This document shows, piece after piece, positions 12,602 to 23,174 of a DNA stretch of 64,000 nucleotides. The notes beneath the pieces were generated by a model. That model ran no database searches, was not told the DNA's origin, and saw only the letters and a list, made by a program, of their open reading frames with translations. Made by a program: the position numbers and the translations under genes. The stretch is from Amphiduros pacificus (lineage: Eukaryota > Annelida > Polychaeta > Phyllodocida > Hesionidae), in the NCBI GenBank assembly GCA_949316495.1, contig OX439004.1, positions 8,244,605 to 8,308,604 on the forward strand. Reading direction: 5' to 3'. Each line of letters opens with the position of its first letter. Positions within the stretch are counted from its first letter, which is position 1.

Positions 12602-12660
12602 CACGCAACAGCTCTGCGTGACTGTTTGTATGACGTCACAGATTCATGTATATATGCCAC
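12602..12660 (+). promoter_or_regulatory. Candidate promoter of the sulfotransferase gene
   Basis: A perfect CRE palindrome (TGACGTCA, 12631-12638) lies about 300 bp before the coding start, preceded by an inverted pair CACGCA/TGCGTG (12602-12621). A TATA-like TATATATG follows at 12649-12656. The spacing would put transcription start near 12680 and give a 5' UTR of about 250 bp. This is motif evidence only, and AT-rich DNA gives TATA-like matches by chance. Confidence 0.3.
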
Positions 12661-12782
12661 CATATGAATCTTTAGTTTTAACTGATGATTTTGTCTTTAT
12701 TATTATTATTACTTACTTCTATCGAGTATTAAAAATTATAATGTTTTTAACACATAACTATATAACTTTAAAGGCCAATGAA

Positions 12783-12899
12783 AATACATTATGTATTTTT
12801 TTTTCAGGATACGTGGCTTTGAAAATCAAATGAGTGTATCAATACATTATGTATAATTTTTTTCAGGATACGTGGGTTTGAAAATCAAATGAGTGTATC
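12783..12899 (+). repeat. Two tandem copies of a ~59-bp unit, each with a splice-acceptor-like end
   Basis: Both copies contain ACATTATGTAT, a T-rich run, CAGGATACGTGG and GAAAATCAAATGAGTG. A third, more diverged copy lies in intron 1 at about 13269-13318. In each, the T-run followed by CAG looks like a 3' splice site (AG at 12806-12807, 12865-12866 and 13293-13294). Confidence 0.8.
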
Positions 12900-12932
12900 A
12901 AAATGCAAGCTTGATCAGAATTATTTCCTAAA

Positions 12933-14608
12933 ATGATATCGGTTAAGAAGAGCCCCCTGGTGAGGATTTGTGGCATTGTCATTATCTCCGTATATATATG
13001 GGTGGTATGGATTAGTCCCAGTTTCACAGGAACAACTGCAGATGTCAAAAAAATTATCTATGAGGCAACAAACATCACAGAAAACACAAGTCAGGTGTTA
13101 CCACAGGCCCTACTTATAGGAGTCAAAAAATGTGGCACAGGTTGGTTAAGTGCATGACATCTCTTTCATCCCAGCTTATATTTATTATTATACATTACCA
13201 ATTTCATAAACAAATTAATAAATAAAAAATGGAGAAAAGTTTTAAACCATAATTTAATTCCAATAGCGTTATACATTATGTACAATTTTGTCAGGATTCG
13301 TGGCTTTAAAAATCAAATCAAATGTTTTTTGCCTCTTCTTAATTTTAACATTTGCATGATCAGAATTATGCGAGCACAAAATATATGTATAATCAAATCA
13401 GCTTTAATATAAATTATTTTAGGAATGTATTATTGAATTATTTTAATTTTGTATTTATAGCATGATTAATCTTATTCCTGATTTGATTATTTCCTGTATA
13501 TTCCCATAGGTGCCATCAATCACTTCTTGAGGATAAACCCCAACATTGCTTTCTATGTTGGAGAGGTTAATTTCTTTGACAATGACAAAAAGTATGCTCT
13601 GGGTTTGAACTGGTACCGCCGCAAGATGCCGCCATCGCGGCCAGGACAAATGACGATAGAGGGCTCTCCAAGATACTTCATCACGGAGAATTCCGCCGCC
13701 AGAGTGCGCACCATGAACTCCTCCATTAAACTCCTTCTCATGGTGAAGGATCCCGCAGAGAGACTCATATCTGACTACACTCACTGGAGAGAGTGGCATA
13801 GAAACAGGAGGCGCGCCTATCCGTCTTTTGGAGACATAGTTTTTACCAAATCTGGTGAAGTAGACAAAGAATATATTGCGGTTCAAGAAGGACTCTATGC
13901 AAAGCACTTCAGTAACTGGTTAAAAGAGTTTCCACGGAGCCAGTTTCATATCATTGATGGTGACAACTTTGTTAAGAATCCTTTAGAAGAATTACAGGTA
14001 AGCATACACTGATCTCCTCACAATATCTTAAAGATCTTTTAGTATCTTTGCTGTTTGAATCAATTGAATGATTTTCTGACTGATAATTATTTGGTCCAAA
14101 ATATGACATGCAACACTCATCATTAAACTTTTAATCTGATTACTTTTCTCTTTTAAATTTCAAGCAGTGAGTGTGCTATAGATAATTGATTTATGACAGT
14201 TCAAACTTTGATTTATTTTCCAAAATTTCTTTTGTTTTATCGCTTTTGTATGATTCTTTTCTGACAAAAGAGCTAAAAACAAAAGAATGTTCAAAACTAT
14301 TATTTATGAACAATATAAATTATCAACAGAGTTTATTTTGTATAAATATTTTATGTTTGTTTCAGGCCGTGGAAAAATTTCTTGGAATACCCCCTAAAAT
14401 AACAGAATCGGACTTATATTTTGACAAAAAGAAAGGTTTCTTTTGTAAAGTCAAGGACGGTTTTCCAATGTGTATGGTCAAAGAGAAGGGCAGGAAAGAT
14501 ATATATCCCACAGTAACACAGGAACAAATGAATAAAATCAGAGATTTTTATCGCCCATTGAACAAAGAATTCTTTGAGCAGATTGGCAGACACTTCCCAT
14601 GGCCATAA
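12933..14608 (+). CDS. HS3ST1-type heparan sulfate 3-O-sulfotransferase, three coding exons
   Basis: Members of this family transfer sulfate from PAPS to the 3-OH of glucosamine in heparan sulfate, in the Golgi lumen. Predicted exons are 12933-13140, 13510-13997 and 14366-14608. All introns are GT-AG and the frame stays open for 312 residues (human HS3ST1 has about 307). The start is the first ATG after an in-frame TGA at 12912. Residues 10-27 form a type II signal anchor. N47 and N51 are glycosylation sequons in the stem. The sulfotransferase domain runs from about residue 56: PAPS loop LIGVKKCGT (61-69), EVNFFDN (88-94), the 3'-phosphate site KDPAERLISDYT (149-160), IIDGD, and the cysteine pair in FFCKVKDGFPMC. 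Compared with mouse/human HS3ST1 numbering as I recall it, K68, E90, D95 and S159 are kept, but G69 is Cys, R72 is Gly, H92 is Asn, K123 is Gly, R151 is Lys and Q163 is His. The fold is secure, but standard activity is doubtful. Confidence 0.92.
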
Positions 14609-14627
14609 CATTAGAAGGATTTGTTCA

Positions 14628-14633
14628 ATAAAA
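14628..14633 (+). terminator. Polyadenylation signal candidate
   Basis: AATAAA lies 20 bp after the stop codon of the sulfotransferase gene. Further AATAAA motifs occur near 14720 and 14840, so the 3' UTR end is not fixed. Confidence 0.4.
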
Positions 14634-16199
14634 GGTGCTTTGAATATTTTCCACAAAATATTAAAAACAAAACAGAATTATATTGTGTATCGCACGATCA
14701 GAGGTTATCAGTATTCTGAAATAAATGCCAAATTCTACCATCCCATTTCAAGCAATGCAGACGGAACCACGTAATGAGTTTTGGTGTATTACATAAACTC
14801 TTTTTGATAAAAATATTTATTTGTTGGGTAATATGAATGAATAAAATATTAAAAAAATATCAAGGCAATTCAATACCTGCACTAAATAGGAAAAAATTGT
14901 AGAATAAAATACCAGTTAAATAAAAAAAATGTTCTATGACATTAAGGCTCAGGCTGTTAACTCATAAAATGAAAAAGTATTAGAATTATTAAAATGAACA
15001 AGTCAAGATAGGTTTTTACTTAGCCTGCAGCAGCTTTCAGAGAGACACTTATTCACTTTCCGTTTCACCATCTCTGTGTTTGGGATATGCTCTAATTTCA
15101 TGACGAGACCTATATATAAAACAGGGTGATGTTTTGTTCAATTTATTGCCAGGAGTATACTTCAGAACAACATAAGATTATTTTAATATTATTTGAATCA
15201 ATGAAATAACTGTCATGGTTGTGACAAATATTTTATGGGTGTGACAAATATCTTATGATTATGAAAGATATATCATTTATCAGAAAAGTATACTATTTAT
15301 TTGAAAAGTATCTTATGCATGTGAAAACCTTTCTGTCAAAAAGGGAAGACATGACTCAAACGCTGCATGAAATTTGTTTTTTTTCACACCACTGAATTGG
15401 AAGACATCAAAGGCTGCATTATTTCCACCTTAAAGGCTGGGCTGTATAGAATTTTTTTTACTTTCTTTTGCAAACATATATAATATTAAAAATAATGATT
15501 TTTCTTCATTTATAACTTCATTCATTTATTCAAGTATTCATTCATTTTTAATAATTTTACCACCAAAAGAAAGCCAAGAAAAGGCACTATCGTCTTGATA
15601 AGTATTATCTTCCAATTCATTCTCTAAATAGTGAAAAAAATGGCCGAAGATGTGTTCCAATTTTGACAATTGGTAAACAACACCTCCTGTGACTTACGGA
15701 GCCCCCTGACAGTTCAAAGGTCAATGTCACACAACACACTTCCTGTACAGTACTGGCAGTACTTGGTGGTCACAAAAAATCATAATTCTCAGAGCAGATG
15801 TTCTTTTGTGGATTTCAGACAGATAGCCTGTATGTATGTCAATTTTAAGATCATATATTGTTTTGAGATACCTTAAACCACTGTAAAATCGCCTGGAACC
15901 TTCCAGGTTTCATGAATGCTTTAAGTCTCCCTGAGCAGTAATTGTCACAAGTACTATTCCGTTGATACACAATGCCGTGGAACATGCATCTCTCAGGACA
16001 TAATACATGGTGAATAGCTGTCATCCTATATCACTGGAACTACATAGTATACATGAGAGCCATCTGGTGCCAGTTACCAAGCACCTGGTGGAAACAGAGA
16101 ACCAGCAAAACAAAACATATCGGTGTATGAATTATACACCTTTAAGTTTGACATTTTCTTCTAGGGAGATTTTATGTCGTTTTCGTCATTATCAGTTAT
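14634..16199. other. Intergenic, no gene seen
   Basis: AT-rich non-coding DNA. Around 15220-15330 there is a loose, diverged run of GTGACAAATATCTTATG-like units. The open frames at 15670-15876 and 16007-16201 carry no recognisable domain. Confidence 0.4.
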
Positions 16200-16204
16200 A
16201 ACAT

Positions 16205-16345
16205 GACGAGACCTACTTGCAGCAGATTTATTGCTACCCCAGTGAGTTGTTTTGCCACAGGTCCTTAACATGACAACTCATGATCACCCAGTCATGGTGT
16301 TACAAGGACAATGTGTTAATCCCTCGGGTAGGACTGCATGACATT
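16205..16345 (-). mobile_element. SINE fragment, minus strand
   Basis: Read on the minus strand it contains CATTGTCCTTGTAA, GTTGTCATGTTAAGGACCTG and a CTGCTGCAAG-like motif. These occur in the same order as in the plus-strand copies at 24960-25050 and 63390-63490. The left (tRNA-like) and right parts are missing. Confidence 0.6.
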
Positions 16346-16439
16346 TGGTTCATAACAGAAGAACTGTCCTGCAGCCTGGTGGTGACATCATTCTGTAATA
16401 AAGCTTAAGATCAGCATCACTACCATCTTCCACTTTGGT

Positions 16440-16910
16440 GGTAAAATTAGCCTGGATGTCATTCTGCAATCTAGTGATATAATCAGCCTGGATTTCAGTC
16501 TGCAATCTAGTGGTAAAATTAGCCTGGATTTCATTCTGCAATCTAGTGGTAAAATCAGCCTGGATTTCAGTCTGCAATCTAGTAGTAAAATTAGCCTGGA
16601 TTTCATTCTGCAATCTAGTGGTAAAATTAGCCTGGATTTCATTCTGCAATCTAGTGGTAAAATTAGCCTGGATTTCAATCTGCAATCTAGTAGTAAAATT
16701 AGCCTGGATGTCATTCTGCAATCTAGTGGTAAAATTAGCCTGGATTTCATTCTGCAATCTAGTGGTAAAATCAGCTTGGATTTCAGTCTGCAATCAAGTA
16801 GTAAAATTAACCTGGATGTCATTCTGCAATCTAGTGGTAAAATTAGCCTGGATTTCATTCTGCAATCTAGTGGTAAAGTCAGCAAGCCTATCATCTTGTA
16901 GTCAAGTGAT
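16440..16910. repeat. 36-bp minisatellite, about 13 copies
   Basis: The unit contains TTAGCCTGGATTTCATTCTG and CAATCTAGTGGTAAAA. The period is a multiple of three, so frames stay open over most of the array on both strands. The longest (16388-16915, minus) gives a 12-residue repeat, and another minus frame reads LQNEIQANFTTR repeated. There is no sign of flanking exons, so I treat it as non-coding. Fixed positions such as TT versus TC define variant units. Confidence 0.85.
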
Positions 16911-17439
16911 GACATCAGCTTTGGTAAATCAACATAAAATTGTTATTTTTATTAAGTTATATGATTGGCCACCAAGAAATGCAGAAAGGATAATTCAAAT
17001 TAACATATGTTCATATTGAATAGACAACAAAATATGTTGAATTCACAAAATCTTGGCCACTCAAATACAAAGTGTAGACCTTTCTTAATATTTGTACCAG
17101 GAAAAATACAATTAAATTACCTCATGAGTTTTTCTTAAGTTAATTAGCGAAAAAATGTTTTGTTACATATATTATTTATCATTCTTAAGCTAGGGATAAT
17201 TATATGAAATGATATGTCATGTCATTAATCGAGTCTGGTTATCTTGGAAGATCCTATTGTTGTCTTCATAGATCGTACTGTTTCTTTGAACATCGTGATT
17301 AGTTTTAACTCATCTCACACACCATCGTCCAATTGGTTCGTACCACAGTATTAATATGATCTGGGATCCTAATAATGTCATAAAGAAAGAGAATCAGTTT
17401 ATGTTTAATTCATTTGGCCAATTTTAAGATAGTAAGATG
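16911..17439. other. Intergenic, no gene seen
   Basis: AT-rich, with no repeat or coding structure noticed. Confidence 0.4.
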
Positions 17440-17705
17440 TCTGTCTTCCAGGGTTCGAATCCTGGTTTGGACACGTACCTCGGTCACGGTGCATGACCAG
17501 AAAGGTGGATATCTGCTACTGAGTTATTTTTAATTCCAGTCAGTACTGGTTATGGAAGGCTGTGGTGTGTGTTATCATGTCTGTGTGACTATGCAAAAAA
17601 AGACACCAGTCACTCTTCGTAAAGAATAGGGCATTGAGTCCGATGACAGGTTTCTATCTGACCTGATATAGCCAAAATGGTGTTGAAAAGGTCGTAAATA
17701 AAGTA
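17440..17705 (+). mobile_element. tRNA-derived SINE, nearly full length
   Basis: A B box (GGTTCGAATCC near 17452) opens the copy and the A box is decayed. The body carries ATCTGCTACTGAGTT, CACCAGTCACTCTTCG and GGGCATTGAGTCC. The tail carries GACCTGATATAGCC and GAAAAGGTCGTAAA. The motif order links the fragments at 1081, 3415, 24870 and 62060 into one family or a set of related families. Confidence 0.75.
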
Positions 17706-18214
17706 AACAAAAATCAAACCATCCACGAGAATCTTAAATGTGAGCAGTCTGATTCATGATGCTCTGTTTGAGAACAAAAAGAACCTCCTTCTCGCCAACT
17801 AGAAATAAATATCATGGTCAAGCCTTAGCATCCTCCTTCTAACTTGTAACATTGAAAGTAATATAAACCATTAAGATCAAATAAATAGTGAAAGAAATAT
17901 TGATGCCATAAACCATTGCAACTGAGGCTATAATTTGTGGACATAATCACTGAATACAGCCTGGAGGTATGCAGTGTTGAACCGTGGGCGAGGCTTTTAT
18001 GGCCTTTGATCGATCATTGTGAAGATATCCCACACAAATCAAGTGGCAGCACCATATGGTGTATCTCAATTGACCCCCTACTTTACATCACACTCCCACA
18101 GTGTGTCGTCACTATCAAAGTAGCCTACCATCAGTCAGGACAATCGGTGCTGTGAGTAGTGTGACTTGGAATTTCGCATACATGATGACAAATTTATGTA
18201 AAACTATTTTACCG
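17706..18214. other. Intergenic, no gene seen
   Basis: No coding or repeat structure recognised. Confidence 0.35.
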
Positions 18215-18372
18215 TTAATTATACAGAATGCTGCATCAAGAATAAAACGAAGAAATTCGATCATATTACACAAATTTTGTCCAAACTACATTGGTTACCT
18301 GTTTTGGTTAAGATTATTGTTTTTGTATACAGCTCTTAAAGCAGTAATAAATATGTTTTATAATATAGACTA
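18215..18372 (+). mobile_element. CR1/L2-type LINE relic
   Basis: One frame reads IQNAASRI (about 18219). After a frameshift another reads DHITQILSKLHWLPV and then VKIIVFVYTAL (about 18262-18337). This is the stretch between reverse transcriptase and the C-terminus in CR1/L2-type elements (usual form QNAASRL...LHWLPV..RI.FK...Y.AL). Nothing else of the element is recognisable nearby. The open frame at 18101-18619 crosses it and is not a host gene. Confidence 0.7.
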
Positions 18373-18448
18373 TATTCTAACATGCTGTATACCATATTGC
18401 TCAGAGACGACGAGGGCTAATGTGTACACGTCAGTTATTTGTGTAGAT

Positions 18449-18574
18449 GCATTCGATTCGTACTCTCGTGATCTTAGTTTCAGAGTAGGTTTGCAAGCTT
18501 CTGAAAGAAGGAAATGTGCATGGTTCGGAGCACCACCATCCCAAACTCGCTACGAGAGAGTACTAATCGAATGC
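18449..18574. repeat. 126-bp inverted-repeat segment
   Basis: GCATTCGATTCGTACTCTCG at 18449 is matched inverted by CGAGAGAGTACTAATCGAATGC ending at 18574, with a mismatch and a small indel. It lies just downstream of the LINE relic and may be a small transposon end-pair. No target duplication is evident. Confidence 0.5.
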
Positions 18575-18619
18575 GGCTTCATTAAAGATGGTGGCTGGCA
18601 TGTGGCAAAGTATGTTTGA

Positions 18620-19304
18620 GTTGATGTTTTATGCATTTACATATCCATCGGACATGTAATTTGATAATTCTGGCTGTCTGATGTGAGATTTACGGCATAT
18701 AGAACCGCATCAATTTTCAGCATGTGTGTATTGTTTACTTGTATTTCACTGCACGTGCTAGTTGGTACCTGGATGATATGACCGTTTACCAGTATGAACG
18801 TGGGACGTTATAAGCATAGCACTATATGAGCGTGGGTTCAAATGAGTGTTATTAGTTTAAACAAATTGCCTCTTTCGCTATTCTATTGACATTAAGGGTA
18901 TTTATGGGTGTTGGTAGTGAGTTTCTTCTGGTGGCAGATTTTCTGTGGGAACTACTTTTTTTTGCCAAAATAGAATGTTTTCAAAAAAGTATGGGAAAAC
19001 TCTTCAACTGCCAAAAAAGAGTTCCCTTTTCATTTAAACTTTCTTGTCATGAAATTATTTTTTATAATATTTATTTTTGTAATGAATCTATTGATTTATT
19101 ATTTGAAAACCACAATGAAAATTTCGTTGATATATTGAAAGCTTCATATCTTTTCATCTCAAAAAGTGGCGTAGTAATATGTCACTGCTCCAAGATTTCT
19201 TTTATAATGTCAAAATGTTTAAGAGAAAAAAAGTTATGCAGATTGTGGGACCATAGCGAAGTGGATTTCCAAACGACTTTGTAAAAGTGATCTTAACAAT
19301 ATAT
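18620..19304. other. Intergenic with an unassigned open frame
   Basis: An open frame (ATG at about 18904 to 19284, plus) would encode roughly 126 residues rich in Phe, Cys and Lys, with no domain that I recognise. Composition matches surrounding AT-rich DNA, so I do not call a gene. Confidence 0.3.
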
Positions 19305-19493
19305 ACTGTGATCCTAGTGAAACAGATTTTCTATTTTCCAAAACATTAAGAGAAAAATAGAGGTAAAATACACACATCACCATTTCAAAAATATGAATTT
19401 ATTCACCTCTCTTCACATATCTGATTGCCAAACCTTTTTATTTCCAAATTATACAAATGAAAATGAGAAAATCTGTTTCACTAGGATCACAGT
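19305..19493. mobile_element. MITE with perfect 28-bp inverted ends
   Basis: The left end 19305-19332 starts ACTGTGATCCTAGTGAAACA. The right end 19466-19493 is its exact reverse complement. The interior is AT-rich and non-coding. The core TGAAACAGATTTTCT is shared with the element at 37459-37576, which points to a family. No target duplication is clear. Confidence 0.7.
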
Positions 19494-20099
19494 GAATTTT
19501 CTTCCCAATGAAATGAAAACAAGCCTACTCCTGATGTGTAATCTGCAGAACTTATTTGCTTGTCTTCTTCATTTCTCATGATCAAATTATGATCAAAGAA
19601 AACTAGGACAAAATACTATTTTGAAAGAGATAGACTTATAATCATGCCTTATAATTCAAATATTGTAGTGTTTAAATATTGATTAATGTCATGAATGCTT
19701 TTATTGTAATAGGGAATGTATTTTAACACTGTAAATGTACCAGTTCCCATCAAGTATAGTATTTTAGCTATTTTCTCCTCTGGCACTTGGGGGCACTCAT
19801 TGAAAAGACCCATAAAGACACTGAACCCAATTTTAAAATTTCAATTTACCATTGGTTTCTAAGCTATATTTTCACTACAAAATATAGAATGCCAAACAAT
19901 GGCATCTACGATGTACGGCAATTTCAAAATGATAAAAAATAAATATATAATATAAAAATAATTTTCAAAAAGGAAACAGTATTCAAATTCTTTTTAAAAA
20001 TAAAAGACCCTCTTGTTATTAAAGTTTAAATGATAAACATAATTAGAACTCCTCTTTGTTTCATTGGAATTGTTTCAAGTCAATCAATGGACTTTACCA
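19494..20099. other. Intergenic, no gene seen
   Basis: AT-rich, no structure recognised. Confidence 0.35.
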
Positions 20100-20655
20100 C
20101 TGGAGGTGGTGAGGGGAAGGGGGGTTTAGGGGCTGGAGGTGGTGAGGTGGGAGGGAGGTGTAGGGGCTGGAGGTGGTGAGGGGAAGGGGGGTTTAGGGGC
20201 TGGAAGCTGTGAGAGGAAGGGGAATTTAGGGACTGGAGGTGGTGAGGTGGGAGGGGGTTTAGGGGCTGGAGGTGGTGAGGGGAAGGGAGGTTTATGGGCT
20301 GGAGGTGGTGAGGGGAAGGGGGGTTTAGGGGCTGGAAGTGGTGAGGTGGGAGGGGGGTTTAGGGGCTGGAGGTGGTGAGGGGAAGGGAGGTTTAGGGGCT
20401 GGAGGTGGTGAGGGGGGGGGTTTAGGGGCTGGAGGTGGTGAGGGGAAGGGGGGTTTAGGGGCTGGAGGTGGTGAGGTGGGAGGGGGGTTTAGGGGCTGGA
20501 GGTGGTGAGAGGAAGGGAGGTTTAGGGGCTGCCGGTGGTGAGGGGAGGGAGGTTTAGGGGCTGGAGGTGGTGAGGGGGAAGGGAGGTGTAGAGGCTTGAG
20601 GTGGTGAGGAGAAGGAAGGTTTAGGGACTGGGGGTGGTGAGGGGAGGGAGGTTTT
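20100..20655 (+). repeat. G-rich minisatellite, ~32-34-bp unit, about 16 copies
   Basis: The unit contains TTTAGGGGCTGGAGGTGG and TGAGGGGAAGGGGGG. Each unit has several runs of three or more G on the plus strand, so G-quadruplex formation is plausible. The TTTAGGGG core resembles telomeric repeats but the array is not a telomere. The open frame at 20139-20378 is a by-product. Confidence 0.9.
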
Positions 20656-20863
20656 GGTTCTCTATGTAGTCAGGAAACGGATGTGATGGGGTAAGATGTC
20701 GTGAAATGCAAAAGTAGATTTAAGACTCAGTCTTTGAAGCAGGAAGGTTGGGTGAGAAATGCAGGCGGTTCATCAGCTTGGAAGATTGATTAGGTTTCAT
20801 TTTAACTGTGTAATATGTTACAATAGCTACATAACATCATGACTTAATTGTCACATAACAACG

Positions 20864-21360
20864 CCAACAGAGGGCGGTATTGAGAATGAGAATAATGCTG
20901 AATGCAGATGTTTCCTGCAGATAGGCTACATAATGCCCAAGTGAGTGTATACGTGTTGGTTGTGAGCCAAAAGCGCCCCCTTGTGGATTTACGTGTGCAG
21001 GTTGGAGGTTAGCAATATCTGGCATCGGCCTCTATTAGGCGTAACTCAGCCCCATTGGGCTGGGTAAGATAACTGTGCTCGCATGGGCAACATTGGGCGC
21101 CCTGGGACGCTGACCTGCGTCTGTTGTCTGCTGGGACTCCATGTATTGTAATAGGAGGTCCCCGCAGAGACATCTATATAATATGTTATTTTGGCAGTTT
21201 TCTTCATGTTCTTGGAAGATTAAGATCAATCATTTTGCACACTACTGAGCAGCCTGCCTGACATGAATGAGTAGATTGCATCGTGTCAATAAAATAACCC
21301 ACTTATATTGCCGCTTGTCACACATCAAGCCCTGCACACCCTTCCCTAGATGGCGCTCTC
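20864..21360. promoter_or_regulatory. Cluster of CTCF-like motifs between two minisatellites
   Basis: Three matches to the CTCF core: CCAACAGAGGGCGGTA (20864-20879, plus), CCACAAGGGGGCGCT (20972-20986, minus), and CCCTAGATGGCGCT (21344-21357, plus). The middle one is close to the vertebrate consensus. A weaker fourth lies at about 21945-21960 (minus). Motif evidence only. No gene is seen here. Confidence 0.35.
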
Positions 21361-21862
21361 AGCCTCATTCCTGCACTATATAATTCCTTGGAAATATTGC
21401 AGACTATGAGAAAATCCATCGTTAATCAACAGTGCCTTTGGTCCAGTTACCCATAATACATTTTTTTATATAGTTTCCAAAAGAAAGAGGGACAAAATTA
21501 TGGTGTTGATCACGTTTACACAACCAGATACAAGATGAAGCGATGCTAATGACTCGTTCACGAATACAACTCACTGTGTTTGGTGTCCACTATATGGTGA
21601 TTTGGTGAAGAGAACCTGACGCACTGTACTATTGCGATATAAGAGAGCTTGTTCAAACAGTGGAGAACCCGGTGTACAATGGTTAAATTTCCTGCCGTGT
21701 TTGCCTTCTAGAATCAATATACAGAAGCCACGAGGCACATGATCCCACTGCCATCCCTACCCTATCTGCAGAGGGCTCCAACCAAGCTGACCTCACATGC
21801 AGAAACCTATAACCCTAACTGCGCTTAACTTACACATAAATCTTTCTATCCCAAACTAGGCT

Positions 21863-23174
21863 TGCATTACATATAAATGATTCTAACCCAAAATAGGCCT
21901 ACCTTACATGTTAAGCCATCTAATTCCCAAGCATATTGACCTCACAGATAGCGCCCTCTTAACCTTCAACCAAGCTGACCTCACATGAGACCTATAACCC
22001 GAACTGTGCTTACCTTACACAAATCCATATTAACCAAACTAGGCTTGCATTACATTTAGAGCCCTCTAGTCTCCAACCAGATTGACCTTACGGATAGAAC
22101 CTTCTCAAAACCCAAATAGCATTTACCTTGCATATTAGTCCCTCTTAACCAAACTAGATTAAATATTGAGCCCTCTAATGGCTTGACTTAGATATAGAGA
22201 TCCCTAACCTACCATGGATATAGAGACCCCTAACCTACCTTGGATATAGAGACCCCTAACCTACCTTGGATATAGAGACCCCTAACCTACCTTAGATATA
22301 GAGACCCCTAACCTACCTTGGATATAGAGACCCCTAACCTACCTTAGATATAGAGACCCCTAACCTACCTTAGATATAGAGACCCCTAACCTACCTTGGA
22401 TATAGAGACCCCTAACCTACCTTAGATATAGAGACCCCTAACCTACCTTGGATATAGAGACCCCTAACCTGCCTTGGATATAGATACCCCAAAGCTCCCC
22501 TAACCTACCATGGATATAGAGACCCCTAACCTACCTTAGATATAGAGACCCTAACCTGCCTTGGAAATATAGACCCCTAACTTACCTTACATATAGAGAC
22601 CCCAAACCTAACTTAGAAAGAGAGACCCCTCGCCTACCTTACATATAGAGACCCCTAACCTACCTTGGATATAGAAATCCCTAAACTACCTCAGATACAG
22701 AGACCCTTAAACTACCATAGATATAGAGACCCCTAGCCTTCCTTAGGTGTAGAGACCCCTAACCTACCTTAGATATAGAGACCCCTAACCTACCTTAGAT
22801 ATAGAAACCCCTCATCTACCTTAGATGTTGAACCCCTACCCTGCATTACATATAAATGATTCTAACCCAAAATAGGCCTACCTTACATGTTAAGCCATCT
22901 AATCCCCAAGCATATTGACCTCACAGATAGCGCACTCTTAACCTCCAACCAAGCTGACCCCACATGAGACCTATAACCCGAACTCTGCTTACCTTACACA
23001 AATCCATAATAACCAAACTAGGCTTGCATTACATTTAGAGCCCTCTAGTCTCCAACCAGATTGACCTTACGGATAGAACCTTCTCAAAACCCAAATAGCA
23101 TTTACCTTGCATATTAGTCCCTCTTAACCAAACTAGATTAAATATTGAGCCCTCTAATGGCTTGACTTAGATAT
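21863..23174 (+). repeat. Composite duplication, ~979-bp period
   Basis: The block 21863-22195 (beginning TGCATTACATATAAATGATT) recurs at 22842-23174 with few differences, and each copy leads into the 26-bp array. The unit is therefore ~330 bp of spacer plus a stretch of minisatellite, duplicated together. Confidence 0.8.

Noticed and set aside
13455-13907. Minus-strand open frames over sulfotransferase exon 2
   Set aside because: Shadows of the plus-strand coding exon. The plus frame carries the family motifs and splice sites.
18886-19284. Open frame of about 130 codons
   Set aside because: No recognisable domain, composition of the surrounding AT-rich DNA, and no splice or promoter support.
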